Source: Gemmatales bacterium
Lineage (GTDB): Bacteria; Planctomycetota; Planctomycetia; Gemmatales; Gemmataceae
Length of the DNA stretch: 64,000 nucleotides
Direction of reading: 5' to 3'
Assembly: GCA_026004675.1 (NCBI GenBank)
Contig: BPJP01000006.1
Coordinates: 62,001-126,000 of the forward strand
Numbering within the stretch: position 1 is the stretch's first letter; each line of letters starts with the position of its first letter. Position numbers and translations under genes: made by a program. Shown here piece by piece: positions 27,115 through 36,738 of the stretch. Below the pieces are notes generated by a model. The model saw only the letters and a program-made list of their open reading frames with translations. It made no database searches and was not told where the DNA came from.

Positions 27115-30100
27115 TTATTCTTGCCGCTGGCGCCCCGCTGCAGGTTTCAAGGTGATATCTTTCAAATCGAGCAACGGGCTGCTGTTCAACTTGCCCAGAG
27201 CACGAAAGGTGAGGCGCTGACGGCCAGCGTTGAGGATCATTTCTCCCACCTTTTGGCGGCGGTAATGGTCCCAACCGCCCGTTCCTTCGACGCGGCCAAC
27301 AAATTCATTGGCGCCAGCCCGAAGTACGAAGCGTTTGCCTGCCAGATGATTTGGGATGGCCCAGTGAAGGATGATTTCGTACCGGCCAGTGCGTGGCACG
27401 TCGGCTTCCCATACGGCGCGGTCGTCATCGCTGTTCCAGTAGCCGAGATTGCCATACTTCTGTTCGTAGACCAGCGATTGGCCGTAGATTTCGCAGTTTC
27501 GAGCACTCAGTAGCAAGGTGCCGTCTTTGTTCGGCTTGACCAGTTCGGGCTTGTTGCCCGCAAACGACTTCGCTTGTGGTTTTGGCCCGACGGAGCGAAT
27601 ATAGGCGAACAAGTCCGCCATGGCTTGAGGGTCGATCTCCTTTTCCAATCCTTCGGGCATGGCCGAACGTCCGGTGCTGATCAATTCGTCCAGATCGCGG
27701 CGCAAGATCGTATGTTTTTTTCCCTCGGCCGCCACCAGGGTGATGCTATTGCCGGTTTCGCTGACAAGAACGCCCGTCACGCTGACACCATTGATTGTCA
27801 CGGCGGTGTAGTTCATGAATTTCGATTCCACGGCGCGATTGGGATCCAGTACGGCGATCAGCAGGGCTTGCGGTGATTTGTCCGCGAGGGCGGTCAGATC
27901 AGCGCCCACTTGATGGCCGACGTCTCCCAGTCGATGACATGACGCACAGTGTTTGGCGAATACCTTCGCGCCACGATCTTTCTTTCCTTCGAGCGTCAAC
28001 ACGGAGCGATAGGCTTCGATCACTTTTTGCCGATCGGGATTGACGGCGTCGGCCAGCAGTTTCGCGGCTCGTTTGCGGATCGACGCGTCCTTGTGTTCGA
28101 GCAATCTTTGTCGGCGGGTGGCGTCGAGTTCGGAAACAGCGATGGCTTTGTTTTCGACAGCGTCCAGGACTGCTTTCAGCCAGTCCTGGCGACTAAAGAG
28201 GACATCCAAAACCTGGCTTCGTCGGCCAGGGGCATAACTCCTCCAATGCTCAAGCAGTAATTTGGGAACGGTGGGGTCTTTCAAACTGCCGAGTTGCTCG
28301 ATCGCAGCCGACTGTAAGTCACCGTCTGCCTGGGCGGGTAAAAACCGCGCGAGCCGAGCCAGGTCTTCTTTCTGCTCTGTTGGCCCACGCCCTAATATTC
28401 GGATGGCGGCGAGTCGAAGCGGCTTTCCAGCTTTGCTGTTGTCGACGATGTCGCGAGCAGCGCTGAACAAAGCCTGGGTCCGCTGTAAGGCTTTGAGCAG
28501 TTTTTCGTTTTTTGACTTCTGCAACGCTGCCAGCGACGTGCCGCGCTGATCGAGTGAATCGAGCAAATTGGCGAGGGCAGCCAGCTGCCAGGCTTCGTAT
28601 GTGTCTTTCCTGGCGGCTGTCACATGGGATAATAGCGAACCGAGAGCATCGTGATTTTGGAAAGCGTTGGCCAGCCTCAGCAATGAATCCAGCAGGCCCG
28701 GCGGCGGTTTGGAGCCGGTGCCGATCACTGCCAGGAGGACATTGTCGAGATTCCGGTCGTGAACCGAGCTCAAGACGGCAGCCAATAAGTACGAATCGTT
28801 GGCTGCTTTGAGGGCCAATTTCCCCAACACCTCACCCGCCTTCGGGTCTTTCCATTCGCCAAGCGAATAGGCGAGTTGCATGCGCACGAATGGATCGGGA
28901 TCGTTAGCCAATTGGAGCACAGCAGCAGCGAGTTCCGGGGACTTGTTGAAGAGCTTTTCGCTCAAACGAAGTGCATGGCGGCGAACGCCCGCGTGCTGGT
29001 CCTTTAAAGCCTGGATGAGTATCGAAGCACGCAGAGCATTCATGCCATCGAGCGTGCACAAGGAATGCAACCGACATAAGGGGCGCTGACTCCTGGTCGC
29101 CTGTTGCTCCAATAACGGGATAGCAGCCTTGTCGTTCTTTTCAACGAGGAGTTGCTGGGCCATGTCGCGCTGCCAGCCGTTAGCGCTGTCGAGAGCACGA
29201 ACAAGATCGGCGGTCGGCAGTCGATGCAAAAGTGGGATCGGACGCGGCTTTTTTCCAATCGGAATCACACGGTAGATCCGACCCTTGTCGTGGCCTGCCC
29301 GCAAATCGAGACGCTCCTGCATCCGCTTCGGAATCCACTGGGGGTGCTCGATCACGAACCGGTACATGTCGGCGATCCAAAGGGCTCCGTCCGGCCCGGT
29401 CTGGATCATTGTCGGCCGAAACCAATGATCACTCGACGCGAGAAATTCCGATTCCAATTCGTCCTCCGCACGCCGGCTGGAAAAGCTGACGCCGTCGGGT
29501 GTCATGATTTCGCGATGAATGAGGTTGTGAACGGGCTCGCAGACGAACGCGTTGCCAAGAAAATGCGGTCCGAAGAGATCATCGCGATAGACGATCGGGC
29601 TGCAAGCCGAGGTGAAGTGGTTGGCCGATTGCGGATTGTTGAACCGAGCCAGTGTCCGACTGATGGGATAAATGCGTGCCGCACCGGGCGTGACGGAAAC
29701 CGGAACGCGCGGCACCGGAGCGGCCAGATGCGGATTGCGTCGGAGATAATGATCGGCCAGCACGAAATGCCACATCGGATTGCTGTTGTTGCCTCCGAAC
29801 CAGTTGCCCCAATCGTCGCGATTGCGACCAAATTGCGTCTGTCCCGATTGCAGATCAATGTCCCCCGTTTCTGGCCGAATCCGAAAGTCCCTCCCGCTTA
29901 TGTTTACAGGCGGAACGTTTTTGTTCTTGCGCAACGACCGGACCACCCCGCCGCTGTCACCATTGGCGCAATAAATCCAATTGTCTAATCCCCAGACCAG
30001 ACCGTTGACGCGGTGTTGCTGATTCCCCTGCCCGAATCCCGTGTAAAGGACTTCGCGTCGATCCGCTTTGCCGTCGCCGTTCGTATCCTCGGCATAGAAG

Positions 30101-32277
30101 ATGTCCGGAGCGCAAGTGACCAGAACCCCCTTTTTCCAAGGCATGACACCCGTCGGAAAGCCGAGCTGGTCGAGAAACACGGTGGCCTTATCGTATTGTC
30201 CGTCGCCGTCGGTATCTTCGAGGAACTTGACCCGCCCGCCAGGTTTCCCTTTGCCGTCAACGCCCAGAGGGTAGTCTCCCATCTCAACCACCCAGAATTT
30301 TCCGTCCGGCCCCCAGGCGAACGCGATCGGGTCTTGAACGAGTGGCTCGCAGGCCACAAGTTCGACACGAAATCCAGGCCGCGTCCGGATCGACTTCAAC
30401 GACGCTGTTGGCGACTTTGGCGGCGGCATTTCGTCGTTCGCCAGCAAAGTATTGAAGGACCGGCGATCGACCAGGTTGGGCAACAAAGCCGTGTCTTCAT
30501 TCTGTACCCAGAGATGGCGCGAATGAAACCAGGCGCCATTGTCAGTGCCATTTCTCACGAACATCGGCAACGCGTTTGGTTCTCCCTGTTTGCCGGCCAT
30601 GAGTTGCTTCGACCAGCCCGCTTCCAGCGACGCAAAAAGGTGAAGCGAATAGTAGTGTTCATTGGAAAACAGCACGTCGTCGAAGCCGTCTTCGTTGACA
30701 TCCACGAAACGCAAACCGGCGTCGCGTCCCTTCGCATCGACGATTGTTGTTCCTTTGGGAAGAGCGAAAGGCAGTTTCTGCCACGTTTTCTTTTTGGGAG
30801 ACCAGCGGAACACGGCTTGTTGCTTGGGATTTCCAATGATGAATTCGCACGTGCCGTCGCGGTCAAGGTCACGGAGACGGGCGCCGGCATCCATCGAGTC
30901 GATCTGACTGACGATCAGGTGACCATCCGATTGCAAGCCATTGAGTAATTCCTTTGCTTCGACCCATTTCCCATCGACGAACTGCCAGGCACCGGCTTCC
31001 GCCTGATGGCGGTACAAAAAGCATGTCTTCCCCTCGATCACGCCGAAACAGCCTGTCCGCAAACCGGTCTGGTGATGCCAAAGGGAAAAGGGCAAGGGGA
31101 CCGTTTGCCAGGATCGTTTCTCGGGCAGCCAAATGCGCGTTTGCGGCGGCGGCAGCTTCGAGTCCTCTTTGTTCTTGGCGCCGATCACCACGTCCAAATA
31201 GCCATCGTCGTTCACATCGAGCAGCCGGATTCCATGATCGTTGCCGTCAGCGGCCCGGAGCGTATGCCCGACAAGCAGGTTCTTGTTGAGACGATCGTAT
31301 GCTTCACGGAACGTAAGGAACTTGACTTTCTTGCCGTGCTTCTGTTCGGCATAGTCGATGAAGTCGACGATTTGGTCGTTGCGAATCCAGTTATGCGGAT
31401 GAAAAACCAGACAAAACACCCCTTGCTTGAGCACAGTGGCGTCGAGGGCGGCCTTCCAGTCGCGAACCGTGATGGGATTGTTCGGTTTGTGCAAAAACTG
31501 GGCTTCCCAATCCGACGGCACCACGCAGGGAAATTCCCAGCACAAGCGATTGATTACATAAGGATACGGGTAATTCTCGATCGTATTCACAAAAGATCGG
31601 CCGCGCGGAATGTATTTGAGAAACTTGTCCCGCCCGTCGGAATCGATGACCAGTTGCCGAGGCAGGTCGGGATCATCCGACGTAAAGATGTTGAAGACCG
31701 ATGTATCCAAGGCGAGAAAGTTTTGGTTTGGAGTTCGTTTGTTGAAGATCTCGGCATAGAAGCGTGGACTCGGCGTGTTCAGGGAATCGCAGCAGGGCAT
31801 GCGAAAGGCGACCGGCTTGCTATTCGGGACCTGGCAAAGCAGATCGACGCAACGATCGTATGTTTCTTTGGCTTTGGCGAAGTCTCCTTTTTGCAATAGC
31901 GGGCAGGGATGGTCGTAGGTGTGGGTTTCGAGGCTCACTCCCTCTTTGAGCCATTTCTGCAAGTGAGGCTCGTTCGGATCGAGGCGATTGGTCATGATGC
32001 TGACCGGCGCCCGGCCGTCGAGGCGCTTGAGCCGATTGAGAATGGGGCGGAGAAATACTTCGTATTTCTTGTGGTCGCGCATGTCGTCGATTGCCAGGAT
32101 GACGACTGCTTCAACGCCTTCTTCGCCGATCCATTGCGGCGTGATGAGCCTGGGAAAGCCCCTGCCGACGTAGTAAGGATTGTTTTCCTCAAGGTAAACC
32201 AGGCGGTTGCCGTCAGCAAAAACAGCTAACGAGTTGAAAAACAGCACACATGTGCCCAGCAAAGCCGACCAGCGCAT
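27115..32277 (-). CDS. giant exported multidomain protein: deacetylase-like, FG-GAP, dehydrogenase, HEAT, cytochrome c, CBM-like
   Basis: 1720 residues from ATG 32277 (GGAG eight bases before it), signal peptide ending LAVFA. Order: a polysaccharide-deacetylase-like domain (about 20-330; ILAIDDMRDHKKYE, ETHTYDHPCP, VFHPHNWIRN); FG-GAP/VCBS-type repeats (about 350-610; RLLDVNDDGYLDVVIG, RFVDVNEDGFDDVLFS); a PVC membrane-bound dehydrogenase propeller (about 640-1040); HEAT repeats (about 1060-1410); one haem site, Cys1444-x-x-Cys1447-His1448 in HCASCHRLG; and a C-terminal jelly-roll, carbohydrate-binding-like domain with RYEIILHWAIPN and GGWDHYRRQKVGEMIL. The combination suggests polysaccharide attack outside the cytoplasm coupled to electron transfer (inference). 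The ilvB start lies 75 bases beyond its stop. Confidence 0.85.
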   Translation of the reverse strand: MRWSALLGTCVLFFNSLAVFADGNRLVYLEENNPYYVGRGFPRLITPQWIGEEGVEAVVILAIDDMRDHKKYEVFLRPILNRLKRLDGRAPVSIMTNRLDPNEPHLQKWLKEGVSLETHTYDHPCPLLQKGDFAKAKETYDRCVDLLCQVPNSKPVAFRMPCCDSLNTPSPRFYAEIFNKRTPNQNFLALDTSVFNIFTSDDPDLPRQLVIDSDGRDKFLKYIPRGRSFVNTIENYPYPYVINRLCWEFPCVVPSDWEAQFLHKPNNPITVRDWKAALDATVLKQGVFCLVFHPHNWIRNDQIVDFIDYAEQKHGKKVKFLTFREAYDRLNKNLLVGHTLRAADGNDHGIRLLDVNDDGYLDVVIGAKNKEDSKLPPPQTRIWLPEKRSWQTVPLPFSLWHHQTGLRTGCFGVIEGKTCFLYRHQAEAGAWQFVDGKWVEAKELLNGLQSDGHLIVSQIDSMDAGARLRDLDRDGTCEFIIGNPKQQAVFRWSPKKKTWQKLPFALPKGTTIVDAKGRDAGLRFVDVNEDGFDDVLFSNEHYYSLHLFASLEAGWSKQLMAGKQGEPNALPMFVRNGTDNGAWFHSRHLWVQNEDTALLPNLVDRRSFNTLLANDEMPPPKSPTASLKSIRTRPGFRVELVACEPLVQDPIAFAWGPDGKFWVVEMGDYPLGVDGKGKPGGRVKFLEDTDGDGQYDKATVFLDQLGFPTGVMPWKKGVLVTCAPDIFYAEDTNGDGKADRREVLYTGFGQGNQQHRVNGLVWGLDNWIYCANGDSGGVVRSLRKNKNVPPVNISGRDFRIRPETGDIDLQSGQTQFGRNRDDWGNWFGGNNSNPMWHFVLADHYLRRNPHLAAPVPRVPVSVTPGAARIYPISRTLARFNNPQSANHFTSACSPIVYRDDLFGPHFLGNAFVCEPVHNLIHREIMTPDGVSFSSRRAEDELESEFLASSDHWFRPTMIQTGPDGALWIADMYRFVIEHPQWIPKRMQERLDLRAGHDKGRIYRVIPIGKKPRPIPLLHRLPTADLVRALDSANGWQRDMAQQLLVEKNDKAAIPLLEQQATRSQRPLCRLHSLCTLDGMNALRASILIQALKDQHAGVRRHALRLSEKLFNKSPELAAAVLQLANDPDPFVRMQLAYSLGEWKDPKAGEVLGKLALKAANDSYLLAAVLSSVHDRNLDNVLLAVIGTGSKPPPGLLDSLLRLANAFQNHDALGSLLSHVTAARKDTYEAWQLAALANLLDSLDQRGTSLAALQKSKNEKLLKALQRTQALFSAARDIVDNSKAGKPLRLAAIRILGRGPTEQKEDLARLARFLPAQADGDLQSAAIEQLGSLKDPTVPKLLLEHWRSYAPGRRSQVLDVLFSRQDWLKAVLDAVENKAIAVSELDATRRQRLLEHKDASIRKRAAKLLADAVNPDRQKVIEAYRSVLTLEGKKDRGAKVFAKHCASCHRLGDVGHQVGADLTALADKSPQALLIAVLDPNRAVESKFMNYTAVTINGVSVTGVLVSETGNSITLVAAEGKKHTILRRDLDELISTGRSAMPEGLEKEIDPQAMADLFAYIRSVGPKPQAKSFAGNKPELVKPNKDGTLLLSARNCEIYGQSLVYEQKYGNLGYWNSDDDRAVWEADVPRTGRYEIILHWAIPNHLAGKRFVLRAGANEFVGRVEGTGGWDHYRRQKVGEMILNAGRQRLTFRALGKLNSSPLLDLKDITLKPAAGRQRQE

Positions 32278-32384
32278 TGCCCAACTCCGAACGGTGACGA
32301 AACAAAAAGGGGAGACAAGAACATAGTACCCGGAAGAATCTTTTCGTGAAACCACCGATTTCGAATCGGTTTCTTGGCGGCAAC

Positions 32385-33305
32385 TCAACTTCGCGCGACC
32401 ACGATGTCCTCCCCCTCGGCTTCCGGACCCGCGATTTGGACGAAAATCTGATGTAGCGACGGTCTGGTGACTTCAAAATGCAATACCTTGCCGCGCTGCA
32501 TCAACGCCTGCAGCAACTCTTGCGGATCGCCATCCCGGTCCAGACGCAGTTCCAGCCAGCGGCCATAGTCGCTCACCTTGACGACATGGGGCAACGATGC
32601 CAGTTCGACACCGCGGTCCAGCCGAACCCGTACCGTGTCCTCGCCGAAACGGGCCTGGATGGCTTCCAGCGGTCCATCGAGAACCTTTTTGCCTTTATAG
32701 ATCATGAAAATGAAATCACACATGCGTTCGGCCGTCGCCATGTCATGCGTGGAGAAGATCACCGTCGTGCCTTTCCGTTTGAGCTCGAGCATCGCCTCGC
32801 GGAGAACGTCGGTATTGACCGGATCGAGCCCGGTCAACGGTTCGTCGAGCAATACCAGCTGAGGATCGGCAATGACCGCGGCGATGAACTGCACCTTTTG
32901 CGCCATTCCTTTCGACAGGGCTTCCACCTTTTGGTTTGCCCAGTCGGCCAGACCGAGGCGTTCAAGCCAGGAGGCAATGGCCGCCTTGCTGTCTCTCATC
33001 CCTTTCAACGCCGCGTGAAAACGAAGCACATCGCGCACTTTCATCTTTTTGTACAGGCCACGCTCTTCCGGAAGATAAGCCACCCGATCGTCCGCTGCCG
33101 TTCCGTTTCGTTCGCCCAGGACGGTAATCGTGCCTCGGTCCGGATGCAGGATGCGCATGATCATTCGCAGAGTGGTTGTCTTGCCCGAGCCGTTCGGACC
33201 GATGAAACCGTAAATGCAACCATAGGGAACTTCCAGGCTCAAATCGTCGACGGCAACGACGTTGGCGAACGTCTTGACAACGTTTTCCATCACGACGGCG
33301 GACAT
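32385..33305 (-). CDS. ABC transporter ATP-binding protein (DrrA/ABC-2 type)
   Basis: 306 residues, ATG 33305 (ATG 33290 is possible). Walker A is FIGPNGSGKTT (about 32-42), the signature is LSKGMAQKVQFIAA (about 131-144), Walker B is LVLLDEPLTGLDP (about 151-163), and the switch His lies in VIFSTHDMATAERM. A DUF4162-like tail follows (EDTVRVRLDRGVELASLPH). It is the cytoplasmic ATPase of an exporter. No permease gene is adjacent; the only ABC-2 permease in the window is at 47.3 kb and pairing with it is speculative. It follows the short mgtE gene by 82 bases and precedes the giant exported protein. Confidence 0.92.
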   Translation of the reverse strand: MSAVVMENVVKTFANVVAVDDLSLEVPYGCIYGFIGPNGSGKTTTLRMIMRILHPDRGTITVLGERNGTAADDRVAYLPEERGLYKKMKVRDVLRFHAALKGMRDSKAAIASWLERLGLADWANQKVEALSKGMAQKVQFIAAVIADPQLVLLDEPLTGLDPVNTDVLREAMLELKRKGTTVIFSTHDMATAERMCDFIFMIYKGKKVLDGPLEAIQARFGEDTVRVRLDRGVELASLPHVVKVSDYGRWLELRLDRDGDPQELLQALMQRGKVLHFEVTRPSLHQIFVQIAGPEAEGEDIVVARS

Positions 33306-33387
33306 CTTCTTGCGATCTCCGTTAGAACACTGGCGTTTTCGACATTGTGCGAGTTACCTGGCTCCGGCTTTTGACCGGTAGATCGGG

Positions 33388-34389
33388 TCACAATAAAAAA
33401 CGGGCCAGATTGAAATAGAGAAAAAGCGTTACGATGTCGGTACAGGTCAGCGCGATCGGCCCGGCGGCGACATGCGGATTCTTGTTCAACAGCCGTAACG
33501 TCGTCGCCAGGCTCGCCCCCATGATAGCGGCACAGGTGACGCCACCGGCGATGCCGCCGATCAGGCTGATCATGACGTTAACCTCTCTCAACCAAACATA
33601 GCAGACCAGTCCCACGAGCACGCCTCCAGACAAGCCGAGCAGCAACCCCGTCATGCCTTCGTAACGCAATCGACGAAACAGCGATGACCAGGTGGCCCGG
33701 TCGCTGTGAAACGATTCCAACGCCAGGCTGACCGACTGGATACTGACGCTCTCCGCTAAAGCGAGGACCACCGGTATGAACAGGGCCAGCTCGACGGCTC
33801 GGTCCAACTCATCTTGAAAGAATCCGGAAACGAACGCCGCCAGAATGCCACCGGCAATGTTGCAAAGCAGCCACGGAAATCGATTGCGATAAGACAGCAA
33901 AGGTGAGGTTTGCCGAGCTTGGGATACATGAACGCCGATCAACTGGAACAAGTCGTCGGCCAGGTAGCCGCTTCCCAGACCGCTCAACTCGTCTGTATAT
34001 AGCCCGACATCGACCACTCCCAGCAAATGTCCTTCCTTATCGAGCACGGGAAACGCCAAAAACTTGTGGAGCATGAAGAACTCGCACGCCTCCAAGACGG
34101 TGGCATCTTCGGGCAAGGAGACGACGTTGCGGATCATGATGTCGTCCACGCGCTGGTCGGGAGAACTGAGCAAAAGACGCCGTGCCGGTACCACGCCGCA
34201 CAGGCGATTATTCTCGTCGACAACGTAAAAATAAATGACCCTTTCCCCCGGCGGATTCTGACGGAGAAATGCCAGTGCTTCGTCGACTGTTTGGCCCATA
34301 TGCAAACGCGTCACGTCATGCCGCATATGTCGCTTAACGGGATCGTTCAGATGGGCTTCGGTCAAAGGCGCGGCGCGCTCGCTGACCAT
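33388..34389 (-). CDS. MgtE-type magnesium/cation transporter lacking the N domain
   Basis: 333 residues from ATG 34389, set by AAGGAGGAATGC directly upstream; the frame stays open 29 codons further but those lack a ribosome site. Two CBS domains come first (about 25-140: RHDVTRLHMGQTVDEALAFL, VDENNRLCGVVPARRLL, VLDKEGHLLGVVDVGLY). A five-helix MgtE membrane domain follows (about 185-333), with RNRFPWLLCNIAGGILAAFV, ESVSIQSVSLALE, GGIAGGVTCAAIMGAS and GPIALTCTDIVTLFLYFNLARFLL. The usual MgtE_N superhelical domain (about 130 residues) is missing. It should import Mg2+ or a similar cation, gated by the CBS part. Confidence 0.87.
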   Translation of the reverse strand: MVSERAAPLTEAHLNDPVKRHMRHDVTRLHMGQTVDEALAFLRQNPPGERVIYFYVVDENNRLCGVVPARRLLLSSPDQRVDDIMIRNVVSLPEDATVLEACEFFMLHKFLAFPVLDKEGHLLGVVDVGLYTDELSGLGSGYLADDLFQLIGVHVSQARQTSPLLSYRNRFPWLLCNIAGGILAAFVSGFFQDELDRAVELALFIPVVLALAESVSIQSVSLALESFHSDRATWSSLFRRLRYEGMTGLLLGLSGGVLVGLVCYVWLREVNVMISLIGGIAGGVTCAAIMGASLATTLRLLNKNPHVAAGPIALTCTDIVTLFLYFNLARFLL

Positions 34390-34607
34390 GCATTCCTCCT
34401 TCTTTGGTGCAGTCTTCGTTTCCAGGCAGCGGTCATTGGAACCAGCCCACTCTGGCGGTCGTTTCTCGGCGGACACGTTCCCTCATCGGCGCTGCCTTAA
34501 TTGTTATACGGCGGTTGCAGCAGCTTTCGGGAGACGGACCAGCGATCGGCCGACGATTCAAGGCTCGATCGGCGTGTGTATGTAAAGTTCGAAGCGGAGG
34601 ATGTGAG

Positions 34608-35030
34608 CTATTCGCCGATGACTTTCACCAGCACGCGTTTTGGACGAAAGCCGTCGAATTCTCCATAGAAAATCTGCTCCCAGGGGCCGAAGTCCAGTTT
34701 CCCCTTGGTTATCGCCACGACCACTTCGCGTCCCATGATCTGTCTCTTCAAGTGGGCGTCGGCGTTGTCTTCCCCCGTACGATTGTGGTGGTAATAGTCC
34801 GGATCGGGATTGAACGGGGCGAGTTTTTCGAGCCAGACGCCGAAATCGTGGTGCAGACCGCTCTCATTGTCGTTGATGAACACCGATGCCGTGATGTGCA
34901 TGGTGTTGACAAGGACCAGGCCTTCCTGAACGCCGCTTTTGCGGACGGCCTCCGCGACCTGGGGCGTGATGTTGACGAACGCCATTTTCGATGGCACGTT
35001 CATCGTCAGGTATTCGGTGTGAGATTTCAT
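34608..35030 (-). CDS. YjbQ-family protein (UPF0047, secondary thiamine-phosphate synthase type)
   Basis: 140 residues from ATG 35030, which matches the family length; an earlier in-frame start would add 17 non-conserved residues. Family blocks are complete: [21 protein letters not shown] near residue 48, [20 protein letters not shown] with the conserved His and Asp near 90, and [20 protein letters not shown] near 115. Members show weak thiamin-phosphate synthase activity, but the true cellular reaction is not settled. The gene begins 48 bases after the FHA-protein stop on the same strand and probably shares its transcript. Confidence 0.92.
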   Translation of the reverse strand: MKSHTEYLTMNVPSKMAFVNITPQVAEAVRKSGVQEGLVLVNTMHITASVFINDNESGLHHDFGVWLEKLAPFNPDPDYYHHNRTGEDNADAHLKRQIMGREVVVAITKGKLDFGPWEQIFYGEFDGFRPKRVLVKVIGE

Positions 35031-35077
35031 CGGACTGGTGTTTTCGTTCTCCCTTTCGCACCTCGCAGCAAATGGAA

Positions 35078-35512
35078 TCAACGCCTTGGTCGGCGAAAGC
35101 GCTGGCTGCCTGACGGGTCGTTCCTGCGACGTTCATGTACCAGGCCGGCTTTTTCCAAAAGGGGAATGTCGATATCCTCCTCGGCGGAGTCGTCGGCCAG
35201 CTTGCCAACAGGCCCCTCGGGAATGTATTCAATGGTGAACCGACGGTCCGCGATGGTGATTTCGTCTCCGGGCCGGAGTTTTTTATGCTGGATGCGCACG
35301 CCGTTGACTTTCGTACCGTTGGTGCTCCCCAAATCGGTAATCCGCCAGTAGCCATCGGCGTACGTCAATTCGCAATGCTCGCCAGAGATCTTGGCGAATT
35401 TCAAGCAGATGTCGCAACTATCGCGGCGGCCGATCTTCAATACATTCCGCACAAGGGGGATTGGATCGCCGCCGCCAACCGGAATCAGTTTACCGACCGA
35501 TTCGAAACTCAT
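35078..35512 (-). CDS. FHA-domain protein
   Basis: 144 residues from ATG 35512, preceded by GGGAGGCGGAGC. The FHA fold covers residues about 25-95 and shows the phosphothreonine-binding residues: [15 protein letters not shown] (Gly-Arg pair), [10 protein letters not shown] (Ser, His) and [14 protein letters not shown]. The C-terminal 45 residues ([14 protein letters not shown], then Arg-rich [11 protein letters not shown]) look disordered. FHA proteins read Ser/Thr phosphorylation, and planctomycetes have many Ser/Thr kinases; the partner is unknown. It lies just upstream of the yjbQ-like gene. Confidence 0.92.
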   Translation of the reverse strand: MSFESVGKLIPVGGGDPIPLVRNVLKIGRRDSCDICLKFAKISGEHCELTYADGYWRITDLGSTNGTKVNGVRIQHKKLRPGDEITIADRRFTIEYIPEGPVGKLADDSAEEDIDIPLLEKAGLVHERRRNDPSGSQRFRRPRR

Positions 35513-35862
35513 GCTCCGCCTCCCTCTTTGCGGGCAAAACAGGTGGCCCGCCAATTGTCTCGAACAAAACGAACCGCAACGAAAGACCATCGCTGCTGAA
35601 ACGGCCTGGGTGTCGCAGGGCAGCGACGAACGGATTTCCCTTCCCCTGGCCGAAGGTGCAAGGTACGGCCGCCAAAAAAAACAGAATATCAAAAAAACAT
35701 CCGCCAATCTGATAGGTTAGCCTACAGGCGAGTGCAACGCAATCTATTTGCCTCTGGAGTTCACCCAGTGATTTGGTTTGCCTCGACCACGGTCAAAAAC
35801 CCTCCGCCCGGCCGTTGTCCTCCACTGCTCAAACAGATCGTCAGGGCGTCTTGGATGTACTT

Positions 35863-35881
35863 TGCGAATTGTCAAAGAGCT
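35863..35881 (-). promoter_or_regulatory. boxA-like antitermination motif
   Basis: On the minus strand AGCTCTTTGACAATTCGCA matches the boxA core (TGCTCTTTGACAA-like) of rRNA leaders. No rRNA gene follows within the window, so this could be a displaced leader remnant, or chance. Confidence 0.35.
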
Positions 35882-35913
35882 GAAGGTTCGCTTTCGGCTA
35901 ATTCACGGACGAA

Positions 35914-36006
35914 CCCTTTCGTCTCCCGTTATGGCTCTCGCGACCTGCTGCAACCGGCTCGATTCATGGGTATCGGTTCACGGGATTGAGTTTTCGGTAC
36001 GGACAC
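35914..36006 (+). repeat. family B repeat, single copy (plus orientation)
   Basis: CCCTTTCGTCT, then CGGCTCGATTCATGGG, then GGATTGAGTTTTCGG (35983-35997) followed by TACGGACA. The same blocks in the same order appear on the opposite strand at 43505-43640, so the two loci are inverted relative to each other and flank the island. Confidence 0.8.
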
Positions 36007-36028
36007 CTGGCGTTTTCGGTAACGACGG

Positions 36029-36439
36029 CTATTCGATCATCGAAGGGTCGTTGATGACACGTTCGACCAATGCGTCGGCATCGTCCGACAATGTGGTTGA
36101 ATCGATACCCCACTCACCGAATACGTGTATGATTCCCGATATGAGCAAATGAACAACTGTACGAAGCGAATTCGAATCATGCTCATTGCTGTGCCATGGA
36201 AGGAAAATAGTATACTCAACGTCTTTATCTCGTTTAAAAACCGTCGGGCCTTTGATCTCGACCTTCTTGATGCTAGACATTGCACTCATGTTGAAAATCA
36301 AATCAAAATCTTCTCCGTACTTGCTCACAAACTTTCCCGTCGCGCGTGAACGTTGAGTAATTTCTTTACTGATGAACTGCTGAAACCGATGCGTGAACGG
36401 AAAGTTCACGCCAGCTTCCGGTATAAATCTGCGATACAT
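36029..36439 (-). CDS. hypothetical protein, accessory island
   Basis: 136 residues, ATG 36439; no clear ribosome site, and an in-frame TGA lies two codons upstream, so a longer start is excluded. No family is recognised. The protein is soluble, mixed alpha/beta in character, with TIFLPWHSNEHDSNSLRTVV near residue 77, a hydrophobic helix LLISGIIHVFGEWG near 98 and an acidic end (DDADALVERVINDP). Base composition is richer in A/T than the core genes. Size, composition and position within a toxin-bearing island suit an immunity-type protein, but this is only an inference. Confidence 0.55.
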   Translation of the reverse strand: MYRRFIPEAGVNFPFTHRFQQFISKEITQRSRATGKFVSKYGEDFDLIFNMSAMSSIKKVEIKGPTVFKRDKDVEYTIFLPWHSNEHDSNSLRTVVHLLISGIIHVFGEWGIDSTTLSDDADALVERVINDPSMIE

Positions 36440-36738
36440 GGATATTCATGGCTTGAAGCTTTTCCAGTTCCCAAGTGGTACGAATCCAGTTTTCTCGAAA
36501 ATAGCGAGGATGCGAGCGTGTTCTGCCTGTTTTGCGACAGCTGTTGTCAAGCGGGCCGCGCGGCGTCTTACCGCCCGCGCCGGCAAGGGCGCGGTTCCCG
36601 ACGCCGGCGGCCGGCGACGGCACCTTGACAGATTGGCCTGTCACGTCTGGAGAAGGTGAAGAACAGCGTTTTTCGTATCCGATAGTCCACAATGGCGGCA
36701 GTGCCGCTTGATGTCTTGCGGCCTTCAGATGTTCTTCA
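36440..36738. other. gene-free gap with three closely spaced hairpins
   Basis: No convincing gene. A very GC-rich patch (about 36550-36625) contains CCGCGCC/GGCGCGG around a short loop, then CGCCGGC/GCCGGCG, then TGACA/TGTCA around GATTGGCC. This could be a structured transcript, a terminator array for the genes on either side, or a mobile-element scar. Confidence 0.4.

Larger units (their letters stand above)
35513..36028. other. 516-base intergenic region at the left edge of the accessory island
   Basis: No gene supported. It holds AT-rich runs at 35674-35700 (probable upstream region of the FHA gene), a boxA-like motif on the minus strand (35863-35881), and a family B repeat copy (35914-36006). 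Confidence 0.6.
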
